From positions 23,097,501-23,161,500 of the forward strand of contig NC_057826.1 of the NCBI RefSeq assembly GCF_910594005.1: a DNA stretch of 64,000 nt, written 5' to 3'. The notes under the pieces were generated by a model that saw only the letters and a list, made by a program, of their open reading frames with translations, was not told where the DNA came from and searched no databases. This document shows positions 34,396-44,759 of this stretch, one piece after another. The position numbers and the translations under genes were made by a program. The stretch comes from Cervus elaphus. Lineage: Eukaryota > Chordata > Mammalia > Artiodactyla > Cervidae. Each line of letters starts with the position of its first letter. Within the stretch, counting starts at the first letter, position 1.

Positions 34396-34648
34396 GCTGC
34401 TGCTGCTGCTGCTAAGTCGCTTCAGTCGTGTCTGACTCTGTGCAACCCCATGGACAGCAGCCCACCAGGCTCCGCTGTCCCTGGGATTCTCCAGGCAAGA
34501 ACACTGGAGTGGGTTGCTGTTTCCTTCTCCAATGCATGAAAGTGAAAAGTGAAAGTGAAGTCGCTCAGTCGTGTCTGACTCTTAGTGACCCCATGGACGG
34601 CAGCCTACCAGGCTTCTCCGCCCATGGGATTTTCCAGGCAAGAGTACT
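34396..34648 (-). mobile_element. Bov-A2 dimeric SINE nested in L1
   Basis: Two monomers are visible: each has GTCGTGTCTGACTC, a CCCATGGAC block and a CAGGCAAGA block. The linker GTGAAAAGTGAAAGTGAAG (34547-34560) sits between them. This is the Bov-A2 dimer layout. A CTG repeat (about 34395-34412) marks its left edge. Confidence 0.93.
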
Positions 34649-34990
34649 ATTTGTCCCACCCTCTCCTTCCCCCACTGTGTCTACAAGTCTGTTTTCTACA
34701 TCTGTGTCTCTATTCCTGCCCTGAAAATAGATTCATCTGTACTGTTTTTCTAGATTCCATGTATATATGTTAATATACAATTTTTGTTTTTCTGACTTAC
34801 TTCAGTCTGTATGACAGACTCTAGGTTCATCCATATCACTACAAATGGGTCAATTTCATTCCTTTTTACGACTGAGTAATATTCCATGCATATATGTACT
34901 ACATCTTCTTTATGCATAAATCTGTCGATGGACATGTAGGCTGCTTCCACATCCTAGATATTGTAAATAATGCTGCAGTGAATGTTGTGG

Positions 34991-35118
34991 TGCTGTGCTA
35001 ACTCACTTCAGTCGTGTCTGACTCTTTGTGACCCCAGGGACTATAGCCCACCAGGCTCCTCTGTCCACGGGATTCTCCAGGCAAGAATACTGGAGTGGGT
35101 TGCCATTTCCTCCTCCAG
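34991..35118 (-). mobile_element. Bov-A-like SINE nested in L1
   Basis: Carries CACTTCAGTCGTGTCTGAC, then CCACCAGGCTCCTCTG and GCAAGAATACTGGAGTGG, ending at CCTCCTCCAGA. A single monomer. A likely short target duplication (GAATGTTG/GAACATTG) is diverged. Confidence 0.82.
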
Positions 35119-35350
35119 AACATTGGGGTATATATACCTTTTTGAATTATGGTTTTCTCAGGGTATATGCCCAGTAGTGGAATTGCTGGGTCACATGGTA
35201 GTTCTGTTTTTAGTTTTTTAAGGAACCTGCATACTGTTCTCCATAGTGGCTGTACCAATTTACATTCCCACAACAGTGCAAGAGGGTTCCCTTTCCTCCA
35301 CTTATTGTTTGTAGATTTTTTTTGATGGTGGGCTTTCTGACTGGTGAAAT

Positions 35351-35561
35351 ATGACTTCCCTGGTGGCACAGATGGTAAAAGCGTCTGCCTACAATGCAGG
35401 AGACCCGGGTTCAATCCCTGGGTCAGGAAGATCCCTTGGAGAAAGAAATGGCAACCCACTCCAGTACTCTTGCCTGGAAAATCCCATGGACAGAGGAGCC
35501 TGGTAGGCTACAGTCCATGGGGTTGCAAAGAGTCAGACACAACTGAGTGACTTCACTTTCC
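35351..35561 (+). mobile_element. Bov-tA SINE nested in L1
   Basis: Full body from GACTTCCCTGGTGGCACAG to AGAGTCAGACACAACTGAG. Host L1 sequence TTTCTGACTGGTG is repeated on the far side as TTTCTGATTGGTG, a target-site duplication with one difference. Confidence 0.94.
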
Positions 35562-35862
35562 ACTTTTTTTTCTGATTGGTGTGAAGTAGTACTTCACTGT
35601 GGTTTTCATTTGCATTTCTCCAATAATTAGTGATGTTGAGCATCTTCTCGTGTGTTTGTTGACTCTCTGTATGTCTTCTTTGGAGAAATGTCTGTTTAGG
35701 TCTTTTGCTCAGTTTTTGATTGGGTCGTTTGGTTTTTGTTTTTTTTTTTTATGTTGAGCTGCAAGAGCTGCTTGTATATTTTGAAGTTTAATCCTTTGTC
35801 AGTTGCTTCATTTGCAAATATTTTCTCCCATTCTGAAGGTTGTCATTTCATCTTATTTATGG

Positions 35863-36994
35863 CTGGACAGCCTTCTAATCACACAGCCTCTGTTGACCCA
35901 GGGGCCAACTTGCAGTCTCTCTGTTTCTCTGATTTCCTGGAGGGCATCTGGCTCAGGGGTGGGACAGGAGTCACCTGGAGTCTGTTTGCTTCTCTGAAAA
36001 ATTCCTTTACTCAACTGCTGCTGCTGCCTGCTCTTCTACTGTGTTCTGGGGCACCCTCCCTGGGGCCGGGTGGACCTGAGTATTCATCACGTCCAGGACC
36101 TCTCATTTATGGATGAGGAAGCTGAAACCTGAGATGGGCGCAACTTGCCCAAAGGCACAGAGGATATCTATGGAGAGCCAGACGGGAACCACCTGGCTGA
36201 CACTGTCTACCTAGACTTAGAGTCACATCCCACCAGTTACGAGCTCAGTCCCACCACACTGCCCCTTCACTTGCCAGCTGCAAGTGGAGCCCCCCAGTGA
36301 CCCTCACTTCTACCCGACCAATTATGGGGGTTTCCATGACTGCCCTCTTCCGGTTCTACAATTCACTTAAAGTGACTCAGAACTCAGGAAGTGCTCTGCT
36401 TTTAATGACTTTATTATAGAGTATACAACTCTGGAAGAGCCAAATGGAGGAGATACACAGGGAAAAGCATGAGGGGAGCTTCTGTGTCCTCTCAGGGCTC
36501 ACTGTCCGCCCAGCGCCTCGACAAGTTCACCAACCCCAACATTCTCCAAATTTCATTGCTCCTGAGTTTTTATAACTCAGTCTCCAGCCCCTCCCTTCCT
36601 CAGGGGTTGGAAGGTGGGGCTGAAAATTCCCACCCTCAAGAATAATTGGTCTTTTGGGTGAGCAGCCCCCATAAAGCTATCTCTAGGGGTCTCATCCTGA
36701 GTCACCTCATTAGTATAAACTCTAGTGTGTTCAAAAGGGCCTATTGTGAATAGCAAAAGACACTCCTATCAGGAAATTCCAAGGGTTTTAGGGCCTTTGT
36801 GCCAGGAACCCAGAACACAGACTAATCTTTTTCTGTTATACATAGTACACTATACTATATATATATATTATATATGTAGTGCCTAAATCAGTTAGGATGT
36901 TTATAGCAAGAGCCTCAGAAACACACTCTGGACACTTACTTTATCATGTTCATTGTTAAGAGGTCACCCTCCTCCCAGGAAAGGCAAGGATGCT
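35863..36994. other. Non-coding stretch with an LTR-like fossil
   Basis: About 36090-36260 is an antisense MIR (TTTATGGATGAGGAAGCTGA, CAACTTGCCCAAAGGCAC). About 36385-36850 has phrases typical of an old LTR-like repeat (ACACTCCTATCAGGAAATTC, CCAAGGGTTTTAGGGCC) that I cannot name with certainty. A (TA)n stretch follows at about 36852-36880. No exon was recognised. Confidence 0.45.
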
Positions 36995-36995
36995 C

Positions 36996-37190
36996 CTTTT
37001 CTCCATCATGTCCAGCTCTTTTTGACCCTATGGACTGTAGCCCACCAGGCTCCTTTGTTCATGGGATTTTCCAGGCAAGAACTAGAGGGGGTTGCCATGC
37101 CCTCCTCCAGAGGATCTTCCCTACCTAGGGATCAAACCCAGGTCTCCTGAACTGCAGGCAGATTCTATGCCTGAGACAACAGAGAAGCCC
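36996..37190 (-). mobile_element. Bov-tA-type SINE (antisense), diverged
   Basis: CCATCATGTCCAGCTCTTTTT, CCACCAGGCTCCTTTGTTC, then GGGATCAAACCCAGGTCTCC, are the reversed Bov-tA blocks. It is older than most other copies judging by its mismatches. Confidence 0.85.
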
Positions 37191-37445
37191 CATTTTCTTG
37201 GTTCCTGTTTCCTTATCTGGGTAAAGGGCTTGGTTGGGGCCATGTCATTCTTATACCCCACTTCTGAGTTGGCCAAACTACCTGCCATCCCCAAGGCATG
37301 GGCCCTCTTCCCCTTTGCCTGCACCATGCTGTCTGTTGGCATGACCTTCTTTCCCTTCTTTTCCTGTCAAAGTGCAGGTGATCAAAAAGGTTGCAGGGCA
37401 CAGAATGCTTTGTGATGTTGGTAGGTCTTCTAAGACAGGGAACTC

Positions 37446-37625
37446 TTTTTTTTTTTTTTGGATCATTTAAAAGTCTTTATTGAATTTGTTACAATATTGC
37501 TTCTGTTGTTTATATTCTGGTTTTTCAGCCCTGAGACATGTGAGATCTTAGCTCCCAAACCAGGGATAAATCTGACTCCCTGCATTGGAAGGCGAGGTCT
37601 CAACCACTGGACCCTCAGGGAAATC
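37446..37625 (-). mobile_element. CHR-type SINE (antisense) with long poly(T)
   Basis: Begins with a T run (reverse of the A tail). It continues through GAGATCTTAGCTCCCAAACC and ends CAACCACTGGACCCTCAGGG, the reversed CHR head. It carries an extra T-rich segment near the tail. Confidence 0.82.
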
Positions 37626-37991
37626 CTGACAGAATGCTCTTTATTTACATTTGCTTCTGTTCTTTACCTGGAAGAAAGCATTTTACACTGTCGCAGGACA
37701 GAGTTGTAATTTGGAGTTCACAGCTGACAGAACTCATTTCCTGTAACTGCCATCAGTTCTATCGCATTTCTCGTCATCACAAACAAATTCTTCCCTTTGG
37801 GCAGATGGGAGGATACACACCCTCTCCCCCTTTCCCCTGAGGCTACACCTGTGGTCAAAATCACAACCATACTTCCAAGTCTTGCCCAAGTGTTCCCACC
37901 TGTATGACAACGTCTTTGTGGTTACCCAGGTGGAATTAAAACTGGTCTTCCCGTAGCACCTGGTACTCTATTCCGTCAGTTTGTTTACAGG

Positions 37992-37994
<3 letters not shown>
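37626..37994. other. Non-coding stretch
   Basis: Nothing recognised. Confidence 0.4.

Positions 37995-38028
<34 letters not shown>
37995..38028. repeat. (TG)n microsatellite
   Basis: About 17 TG units directly abut the left edge of a reversed Bov-tA SINE. They probably grew from the tail of that SINE. Confidence 0.97.
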
Positions 38029-38029
<1 letters not shown>

Positions 38030-38220
38030 TCAGTCCTGTCCAACTCTTTGCAACCCCATGGATTGTAGCCCACCAGGCTCCTCCATCCAAGGGATTCTCC
38101 AGGGAAGAATACTGGAGTGGGTAGCCATTCCCTTCTCCAGCGGATCTTCCCTACCCAGGGATCGAACCCAAGTCACCTGCACTGCAGGCAGATTCCACAC
38201 TGTCTGAGCCACCAAGGAAA
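38029..38220 (-). mobile_element. Bov-tA SINE (antisense)
   Basis: Starts CTCAGTCCTGTCCAACTC, then CCACCAGGCTCCTCCATCC, and ends GTCTGAGCCACCAAGGAA. Its tail side is the (TG)n tract. Confidence 0.93.
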
Positions 38221-38498
38221 ACTGCTTGCAAAGGCTACAGGCATGGTGTTGTTGATCTCTGCCCCGAGCAGTATCTGACATATCTTGGAGACTAAATATT
38301 GAGTCCCGGTCTATTGGAGAGAGAGGTCAACCTAATTAGACAAGAACCAGGACAGGACACAGAGGAAAACTGGTTGGGGTGGAGGCAGGGAGGGTGCTCC
38401 TTACAGCCAACCTCTTCTGAAGGAGAAGCTATTGCTATCAAATTCCTAGTTCCGGTTTACTGCCCAGCTAGCCTTCTGCACAGCTAGATCCACCCCCA

Positions 38499-38549
<51 letters not shown>

Positions 38550-38945
38550 TCTATTAATAGATACAACTCAAGAGGGCAACTCCAAAATAACCTCATCTTC
38601 AAGGTCAGTTCAAGGCCATAGAGACACCATCCTGGTCAACCCACTGAACCAATTGGTGGACACTGGATCCCAGATAAAAAGACCCCAATCCTCAAGGATG
38701 GAGCACTATGGAGGGTGAATGGGGTCACGTTATGGCTTTCCTGGGCTTTAGGCACTTGTCCCTTTATAGGCCTTTTCTTATATAAAAATATATTTGAAAT
38801 TATACTTTGTGGCTACATTGGCGTAAAGACAAGTATAATTCAGCCTTGACTAGTTTTTTTGTATATTCATTTTTATTATATTTGTCTTCTCTTTCTGATT
38901 AAAAAAACTGCAACATTTTCACGGACCCCTAAAAGTACTGGTAAC
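38221..38945. other. Non-coding stretch
   Basis: Holds the (AC)n microsatellite at 38501-38546 and AT-rich sequence after 38770. No exon was recognised. Confidence 0.4.
38501..38546. repeat. (AC)n microsatellite
   Basis: About 23 perfect AC units. Likely length-polymorphic. Confidence 0.98.
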
Positions 38946-39375
38946 TGTATTAGTCTGGGTTCTCCAGAGAAGGAGAACCACTAGGAGATATATAGATATA
39001 TAAATATATAAAGAGATTTATTGTAAGGAATTAGCTCATGTGGTAACTGAGGCCAAGGAGTCCTACAGGCTTCAGTTGACAACCTGAAGAACCAGGAGAG
39101 CCAATGGCGTAAGTTCTTACCTGAGTCTGAGATTGAATACAGAAAATCAATATCCCAGGCTAAGTGAGCTTCAATGCCTCCCTGCTCTGCCTTCTTTTGT
39201 CCTATTTAGGCCTCCAACAAATTTGATGAGGCCCACCCACACTGGATAGGGCAATCTGCTCCATGGGTCCACTGATCCAAATCTCAGCCAGAAACACAAA
39301 CATACCCAGGATAATGTTTAGCCAGGTATCTGGGCATCTCATGGCTCAGTCAAGCTGACACATAAAATTAACCAA
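38946..39375. mobile_element. Old mammalian interspersed repeat, family unsure
   Basis: Starts TGTATTAGTCTGGGTTCTCC with an internal ATATATAG-rich stretch and an AGAGATTTATT block. It ends near AAGCTGACACATAAAATTAACC. This layout recurs across mammals. I cannot assign the family with certainty (an LTR or DNA-element fossil). Confidence 0.5.
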
Positions 39376-39632
39376 GCCAGGACTTTAGGCACCTTGTCTA
39401 TTGAGCCTATTGGAGAAGCTGGCCCTGAGGATTTAGGGAGTAAGTTACACATGGCCCTTTCCTTGGCGTTACCACTTTGTAAAAGGAACCTACGGAAGAG
39501 ATAGCTCTGAGCATACAGTGGATACCTGGGCTCACTGCCAGGGGTCTTGAGCCTGGGGGCTGGAGCCCAGGCATTTTAATCTCTAGCTGGGTGGAATAAG
39601 AAAGAAAGGGAGTCAAGGTCTTGGAGGATTGA
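39376..39632. other. Non-coding stretch
   Basis: Nothing recognised up to the likely target-site repeat of the pseudogene that follows. Confidence 0.4.
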
Positions 39633-39647
39633 CTTTTCATCTGTCTC

Positions 39648-39981
39648 TTTCTCTTTTTTTTGTATCCAAAATGCGTTTATTGGGATGGTTTTCCATTCAT
39701 CTTGGTATAGGGTGCTTTTAGTGCTGCTTCTGTCTGAAGGAGCATCCTTCTGGAAGATTGTTTTTCCTCATAGCCTGGCAGAGGACAGGAGAGCAGCCAA
39801 CACGCAAAACTACTGTTTACGCCTGGCTAAAAACGGTGGTGATTGCATAGCATCCTGGGCGTTTCATATCCACGAAATACGAACCAGGCACTTCTTCCTG
39901 TGTTTTCTATTCTGGAGAGGGATGAAGGAGATCCTTGGCGAGAGGCATGTTCTTGTGGGGAGGTCATCACCACCAGAAAGG
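39648..39981 (-). pseudogene. RPS27: RPS27 processed pseudogene
   Basis: In the minus direction this reads as a retrocopy of ribosomal protein S27 mRNA, from a 5'UTR-like GGTGATGACC block (about 39960-39979) to a poly(A). The start codon is the CAT at 39946-39948 and the frame begins MPLAKDLLHPSPE. It is interrupted by a stop right after that and by a second stop later, and it is about 24 bases shorter than a full RPS27 frame (231 versus 255). It finishes with EGCSFRQKQH and a stop at 39718-39720. AATAAA (reversed at 39676-39681) is followed by an A tail (T run 39652-39661). No introns are present. The first Cys of the zinc-binding KCPGC box is Arg here. TTCATCT-type repeats at both edges are a plausible diverged target-site duplication. 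RPS27L is an alternative parent, but Lys at position 5 and Pro at 12 favour RPS27. Confidence 0.9.
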
Positions 39982-40869
39982 GCTTCATCTCTCTTTTGTC
40001 ACAAACCACTTCTATGCTTAAGACACTAACACAGTTAGGATCAATATTCTGCCATCGTTCCCTCCATTCTATTCCCCTGACCCACTTGCCGGATGGGGAC
40101 AGTAAGGCCTCGAGAAGGGTGTCCATTTGCTTGGTGTGTCAAGGCAGGGGGAGAAGTAGAATCAGGCAGCACCAGGGCAAAGTGGAAGATCTGTGAAGTG
40201 TGTGTCCCATGCCCTAGACCTGACCCGGGAGCGGGGCAAGGCAGGTGAGACAGGGATTCCACAGTTAAGATTTTCAGGGCAAATGCTCCCTGTCTGTATA
40301 TTTAAAACACAGACCACAGTCCATGCATCTAAGGCCCATTTCATGTAGCTTTACATCCACATCAAGGAAGTTCAATCTTTGAGAAAATAAACACTGACCC
40401 AGCTTCAAAGTCAGCCCTCCTGCTATTTATTTTTAGTTCTCTGGATGTGTGCGGATTGTCAACAACACAGTAAAGAAAATGCAGAAAGGCATAACTACTC
40501 AGCCAGTAAGTCCTGTTTCAAAGGCTCCTGGGGACAGTGTGTTATGATGACCTTTGCTAGAGAGGTAACTCTGTCCCTGAGGAAGAAATGAGATGGGTTT
40601 AATGAGGGGTCGATTAGACACTCCAGGTTGGTGCCTCCTGAGAAACGGCATGAGTCAGGGTGATTGAGGTTAAGTCTGGGTCCTCAGGAACTGATCAGAA
40701 TGAGGAGTCTCTGTGTGTGTGTATATGAGGGTGCAGATCAATGTGTTGTATGTGTGTTTGTGTGTTGGAGGACAGGGTGTGTATGTTGGAGGGGTGGGGT
40801 GGAGGCTAAGAATCCGGGCAAGTCTAATGATGGGTTTTGAACCAGAGAGGGGAAACTCTGGTTGTCTTT
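39982..40869. other. Unique non-coding stretch
   Basis: No repeat or exon recognised, apart from a short TG-rich run near 40713-40790. Confidence 0.4.
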
Positions 40870-40881
40870 GTTCAGTTCAGT

Positions 40882-41714
40882 TCAATTGCTCAGTTGTGTC
40901 CGACTCTTTGCGACCTCATGAACCACAGCACGCCAGGCCTCCCTGTCCATCACCAAATGCCAGAGTTTACCCAAACTCATGTCCATTGAGTCTGTGATGC
41001 CATCCCACCATCTCATCCTCTGTCGTCCCCTTCTCCTCCAGCCCTCAATCTTCCCCAGCATCAGGATCTTTTCAAATGAGTTAGCTCTTCGCATCAGGTG
41101 GCCAAAGTATTGGAGTTTCAGCTTCAACATCAGTCCTTCCAATGAACACCCAGGACTGATCTCCCTTAGGATGGACTGGCTGGATCTCCTTGCAGTCCAA
41201 GGGACTCTCAAGAGTCTTCTCCAACACCATAGTTCAAAAGCATCAATTCTTCGGTGCTCAGCTTTCTTAATATAGTCCAACTCTCCCATCCATACATGAC
41301 CACTGGAAAAACCATAGCCTTCACTAGACGGACATTTGTTGGCAAAGTAATGTCTCTGCTTTTTAATATGCTGTCTAGTTTGGTCATAACTTTCCTTCCA
41401 AGGAGTAAGCGTCTTTTAATTTCATGGCTGCAGTCACCATCTGCAGTGATTTTGGAGCCCAGAAAAATAAAGTCAACCACTGTTGCCCCATCTATTTGCC
41501 ATGAAGTGATGGGACCAGATGCCATGATCTTAGTTTTTTGAATGTTGAGCTTTAAGCCAACTTTTTCACTCTCCTCTTTCACTTTCATCAAGAGGATCTT
41601 TAGTTCTTCACTTTCAGCCATAAGGGTGGTGTCATCTGCATATCTGAGGTTATTGATATTTCTCCTGGCAATCTTGATTCCAGCTTGTGCTTCTTCCAGC
41701 CCAGTGTTTCTCAT
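40882..41714 (-). pseudogene. BovB RT C-terminal fragment
   Basis: Minus-strand frames at 41714-41208 and 41289-40882 give the palm end with YADDTTLM, and then the C-terminal domain to RTQLSN. They overlap in different frames because of a small insertion in the KK(A)EHRRIDAF region. A codon is missing in MAESEE(L)K. Truncated and frameshifted. Confidence 0.88.
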
Positions 41715-42086
41715 GATGTACTCTGCATGTTACACATGATGTACTGTCCATGTGCAGAGTCTTCTCTTTTGTTGTTGGAAGAGGGTGTTTGCTATGACCA
41801 GTTCATTCTTTTGGCAAAACTCTATTAGCCTTTGTCCTGCTTCATTCTGTACTCCAAGGCCAAATTTGCCTGTTACTCCAGGTGTTTCTTGACTTCCTAC
41901 TTTTGCATTCCCGTCCCCTATAATGAAAAGGACATCATTTTTTTTTTTTTTTTTTTTGGTGTTAGTTCTAAAAGGTCTTGTAGGTCTTCATAGAATGTTC
42001 AACTTCAGCTTCTTCACTGTTACTGGTTGGGGCATAGACTTCGATTACCGTGATATTGAATGGTTTGCCTTGGAAACGAACAGAGA

Positions 42087-42422
42087 TCATTCTGTCATTT
42101 TTGAGATTGCATTCAAGTACTGCATTTCGGACTCTTTTGTTGACGTGATGGCTACTCCATTTCTTCTAAGGGATTCCTGCCCACAGTAGTAGATATAATG
42201 GTCATCTGAGTTAAATTCACCCATTCCAGTCCATTTTAGTTCACTGATTCCTAGAATGTCAATGTTCACTCTTGCCATCTCCTGTTTGACCACTTCCAAT
42301 TTGCCTTGATTCATGGACCTAACATTCCAGGTTCCTATGCAATATTGCTCTTTATAGCATTGGACCTTGCTTCTATCACCAGTCACATCCACAACTGGGT
42401 GTTGTTTTTGCTTTGGCTCCAT
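42087..42422 (-). pseudogene. BovB endonuclease N-terminal fragment
   Basis: Open for 111 codons: MEPKQKQHPVVDVTG start, then the GTWNVRSMNQGKLEVVKQEM block and the ISELKWTGMGEF block. The latter holds the catalytic Glu characteristic of APE-type endonucleases (the DILGISELKW motif). It ends where the internal deletion and T run begin. This is the only place in the window where this domain is preserved. Confidence 0.88.
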
Positions 42423-42530
42423 CCCTTCATTCTTTCTAGAGTTATTTCTCCACTGATCTCCAGTAGCATACTGGGCACCTACTGACCTGGGGAGTTCATT
42501 TTTCAGTGTCCTTTTTGCCTTTTCACACTG

Positions 42531-42716
42531 TCCAGAATTATCAGTTCTGTGAATAGTCAGCAGCCCAACCCTTAGTCATTCATTTCTTCTTCTTTTGATG
42601 AGAGAATGAAAGCATCTACCACAGTAAAGAGACATTTCACCCTAAGCCATGCTGATGAAAACCTACTGCTCCCATTATTAATACTGCTACTACCATTATT
42701 GCTACCACGGCTACTA
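42531..42716. repeat. Imperfect TAC/TGC-type triplet array, left part
   Basis: From about 42665, ATTATTAATACTGCTACTACC and similar triplet-rich sequence. The array is split by a BovB 3' end and resumes at 43108. Confidence 0.75.
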
Positions 42717-43107
42717 AAGAAGGCTGAGCACTGAAGAATTGATGCTTTTGAACTGTGGTGCTGGAGAAGGTTCTTGAGAGTCCCTTGAACTGTAAGGAGA
42801 TCAAACCAGTCAATCCTAAAGGAAAGCAATCCTGAATACTTCTTGGAAGGACTAAGGCTGAAGCTGAAGCTCCAGACTTCAGCCACCTGATTCGAGGAGC
42901 TGAATCATTGGAAAAGAACTTGATGCTGGAAAAGATTGAAGGCAGGAGGAGAAGGGGGCGCCTGAGGATGAGATGGTTAGATAGCATCACCGAGTCAATA
43001 GACACGAGTTTGAGCAAACTCTGGGAGATAATGGAGGACAGAGGAGTCTGGTGTGCTCCAGTCAATGGGGTCACAAAGAGTCAGACACAACTCAGTGACT
43101 GAACAAC
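42717..43107 (+). mobile_element. BovB LINE 3' end in a triplet array
   Basis: Starts AAGGCTGAGCACTGAAGAAT and ends GTCAGACACAACTCAGTGAC. It encodes only the RT C-terminal end, with stops. It lies inside an imperfect triplet array. Confidence 0.92.
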
Positions 43108-43200
43108 TTTTACTACTTCTGTTATTACTGCTGGTACTATGACTGCTGCTTTTATTTCTATAGCTGCTACTACCATTACTGCTACTATTGCTACTAAAAT
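43108..43200. repeat. Imperfect triplet array, right part
   Basis: TACTACTTCTGTTATTACTGC, then GCTGCTACTACCATTACTGC to GCTACTAAAAT. It has the same composition as the left part, so the BovB inserted into it. Confidence 0.8.
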
Positions 43201-43204
43201 ATGA

Positions 43205-43345
43205 ACAAGAGCCTGTTCCTGACACTATTTTAAACACTTTATAGTGTTTAAAACTTCAGCTAACTCACTTAAGTTTCACAGCAACCCCATGAGATAGAAA
43301 TGATTTTTATTTGCATTTTGCAGATAAGGTCATTAAGGCACAGAC
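43205..43345 (-). mobile_element. MIR SINE fragment (antisense)
   Basis: TTCACAGCAACCCCATGAGAT, then TGCATTTTGCAGATAAGG, is the antisense MIR core. Confidence 0.65.
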
Positions 43346-43549
43346 CAAAAATGAAGTCACAAGATAATATTCAGTTGACCTTGGGCTTTCCTAACTCTGC
43401 AGAGGTCAGATTAAAAGTGTGTATGTGTCTAAAACTTGAGGTTTGTAGATAAAAACTCATTGTCCAGATCCTATAATTTCCCACCTGCCTTAGGGAAACT
43501 GGCACCTGTCCTTGTCCCTTTATGGATGTTCTCCATCAGTCAATGTCCA

Positions 43550-43750
43550 ACAACAACACAATAACACCAGCTACCATTTACATTGATGCTATGGGTAAGT
43601 AAGGCCCTTGGCCTCCATGATCTCACTTTATCCTCACAGGAGTCCCATAGGAAAGGGGTTTAATGTTTCCCTTTTGAAGGTGACATGACTGCAGCTTAGA
43701 GCGGGACCTGCCAACATCACACAGCCAGGTGGGATTGGAACCGAGGTCCT
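43550..43750 (-). mobile_element. MIR SINE (antisense)
   Basis: CTCACTTTATCCTCACAGGAG, then CCAACATCACACAGCCAGG and GGATTGGAACCGAGGTCC, match antisense MIR in order. Confidence 0.75.
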
Positions 43751-43794
43751 CCTGACTCTAAAGCCCCCATTCCTAACCCCCTCCACTTGGAGCA

Positions 43795-43914
43795 GGGAAA
43801 GGCAACCCACTCTAGTATTCTTGTCTGGAGAATCTCATGGACAGAGGAACCTGGCAGGCTACACTCCATGGGGTCATAAAGAGTTGGACACGACTGAGCG
43901 ACTAACACACACAA
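43795..43914 (+). mobile_element. Partial Bov-tA SINE
   Basis: Only the 3' half is present: GGCAACCCACTCTAGTATTC to GTTGGACACGACTGAGCG and CTAACACACAC. Confidence 0.9.
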
Positions 43915-44759
43915 AGAAAGGGGGGATTGTATCCCATTTTGCAGTCAGAAATATAAAGTTCTCAAAGAAGGGAAGTAATGGGCCCAGCCAGGTAGGAGCT
44001 GAAACCAACATCCAGCCTCTGTCTCTGCTTCCTAGGTTCCTGCCCCAGTGTAAGAGCACCCTACCCTCTAGATGCTGACCAGGAGGGGGCACTGGAAAAA
44101 GCATTAGAGATGGGACAAAATATCTTGGAGCCAGAGCCTCCCGTCCTGGGAGTGATTACCAAGGTGCCTCAAAGTGGCCTTGGCGAGGTGTTTGGGAGGG
44201 GGTTTCATAGCTGGACTGGGAAAGAGAGAGCCAGGCAGGGTGCAGAAGGTCCCAAACTGGCTCCTTGGTGTCATCTCTCAGCCCCGACTCTTGACTCATT
44301 GGGCCCAATCTGCTTCTCTCAGCCTGGAAAACGAGGTTCATAGGCCTCATTCACAGCCTGTGAGGTTCATAACCTCTCACAGGAGAGGCTGGGAAGGAAC
44401 ACGGGGTAATGACTTCCTTGACTTTGGAGTCAGGACAAGCCTGAGGCCCTGGTCCTGTTCCCAATCCCCACTACCTGTCCGCCTCCCTCTTAAGGTCCTG
44501 CCCACCTCGGTGGCTGGCACCACCCACTGTCACGTGGCTCAAGCTGCAAGTCTGAGACTCACTCTCAACTCCTCCCCACCCCTCACTCCAGGGTCCAACC
44601 TCCCAAATACGTCTCAAGCTCCACCCCTTCCCCTCCACTCCACCAGCGAGTCTATGCAACATCCTCTCTCACCTGGACACTGCAGAGGTTCCTAAGTGCT
44701 CTCATTCTTTCCACTCTAGCCCCTGAAGCCTATTCCCAGACCTACAGCCACAGTGTGGC
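43915..44759. other. Unique non-coding stretch with a CTCF-like site
   Basis: No exon recognised. A frame at 44174-44695 has no family resemblance. It holds the candidate CTCF motif at 44076-44094. Confidence 0.4.
44076..44094 (+). promoter_or_regulatory. Candidate CTCF motif (forward)
   Basis: The sequence TGACCAGGAGGGGGCACTG matches the 19-base CTCF consensus at all but one position by my reading: CCA at positions 4-6, AG..GGGC in the core, then A-C-T. It is not in a recognised SINE. Sequence alone cannot show occupancy. Confidence 0.5.

Larger units (their letters stand above)
34170..35862 (-). mobile_element. L1 3' end (antisense) with three nested SINEs
   Basis: Antisense L1 pieces at about 34170-34395, 34649-34990, 35119-35350 and 35562-35862 are collinear, running from the 3'UTR (TTAATTGATGTATAATTGC) into the ORF2 C-terminal region (GCATTTCTCCAATAATTAGTG, TTTTCTCCCATTCTGAAGG). 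Three SINEs separate them. Rejoined by eye they form one L1 tail of about 1 kb that is not intact. Confidence 0.88.
40870..42530 (-). mobile_element. BovB LINE with internal deletion, 1.7 kb
   Basis: In the minus direction, the right part (42422-42087) encodes the start of the BovB endonuclease, followed by another 5' part with a 20-base T run at 41938-41957. Near 41735 this jumps straight to the RT C-terminal half (41714-40882). The central endonuclease C-terminus and RT palm N-terminus are missing. The 3' end is the CAGTTCAGTTCAATTGCTC tail at 40871. It cannot be functional. Confidence 0.92.

Noticed and set aside
38501..38546. Microsatellites and SINE series as CRISPR-like repeats
   Set aside because: The (AC)n and (TG)n runs are simple repeats, and the recurring 30-base blocks elsewhere are Bov-tA copies. 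There are no regular spacers and the genome is mammalian.
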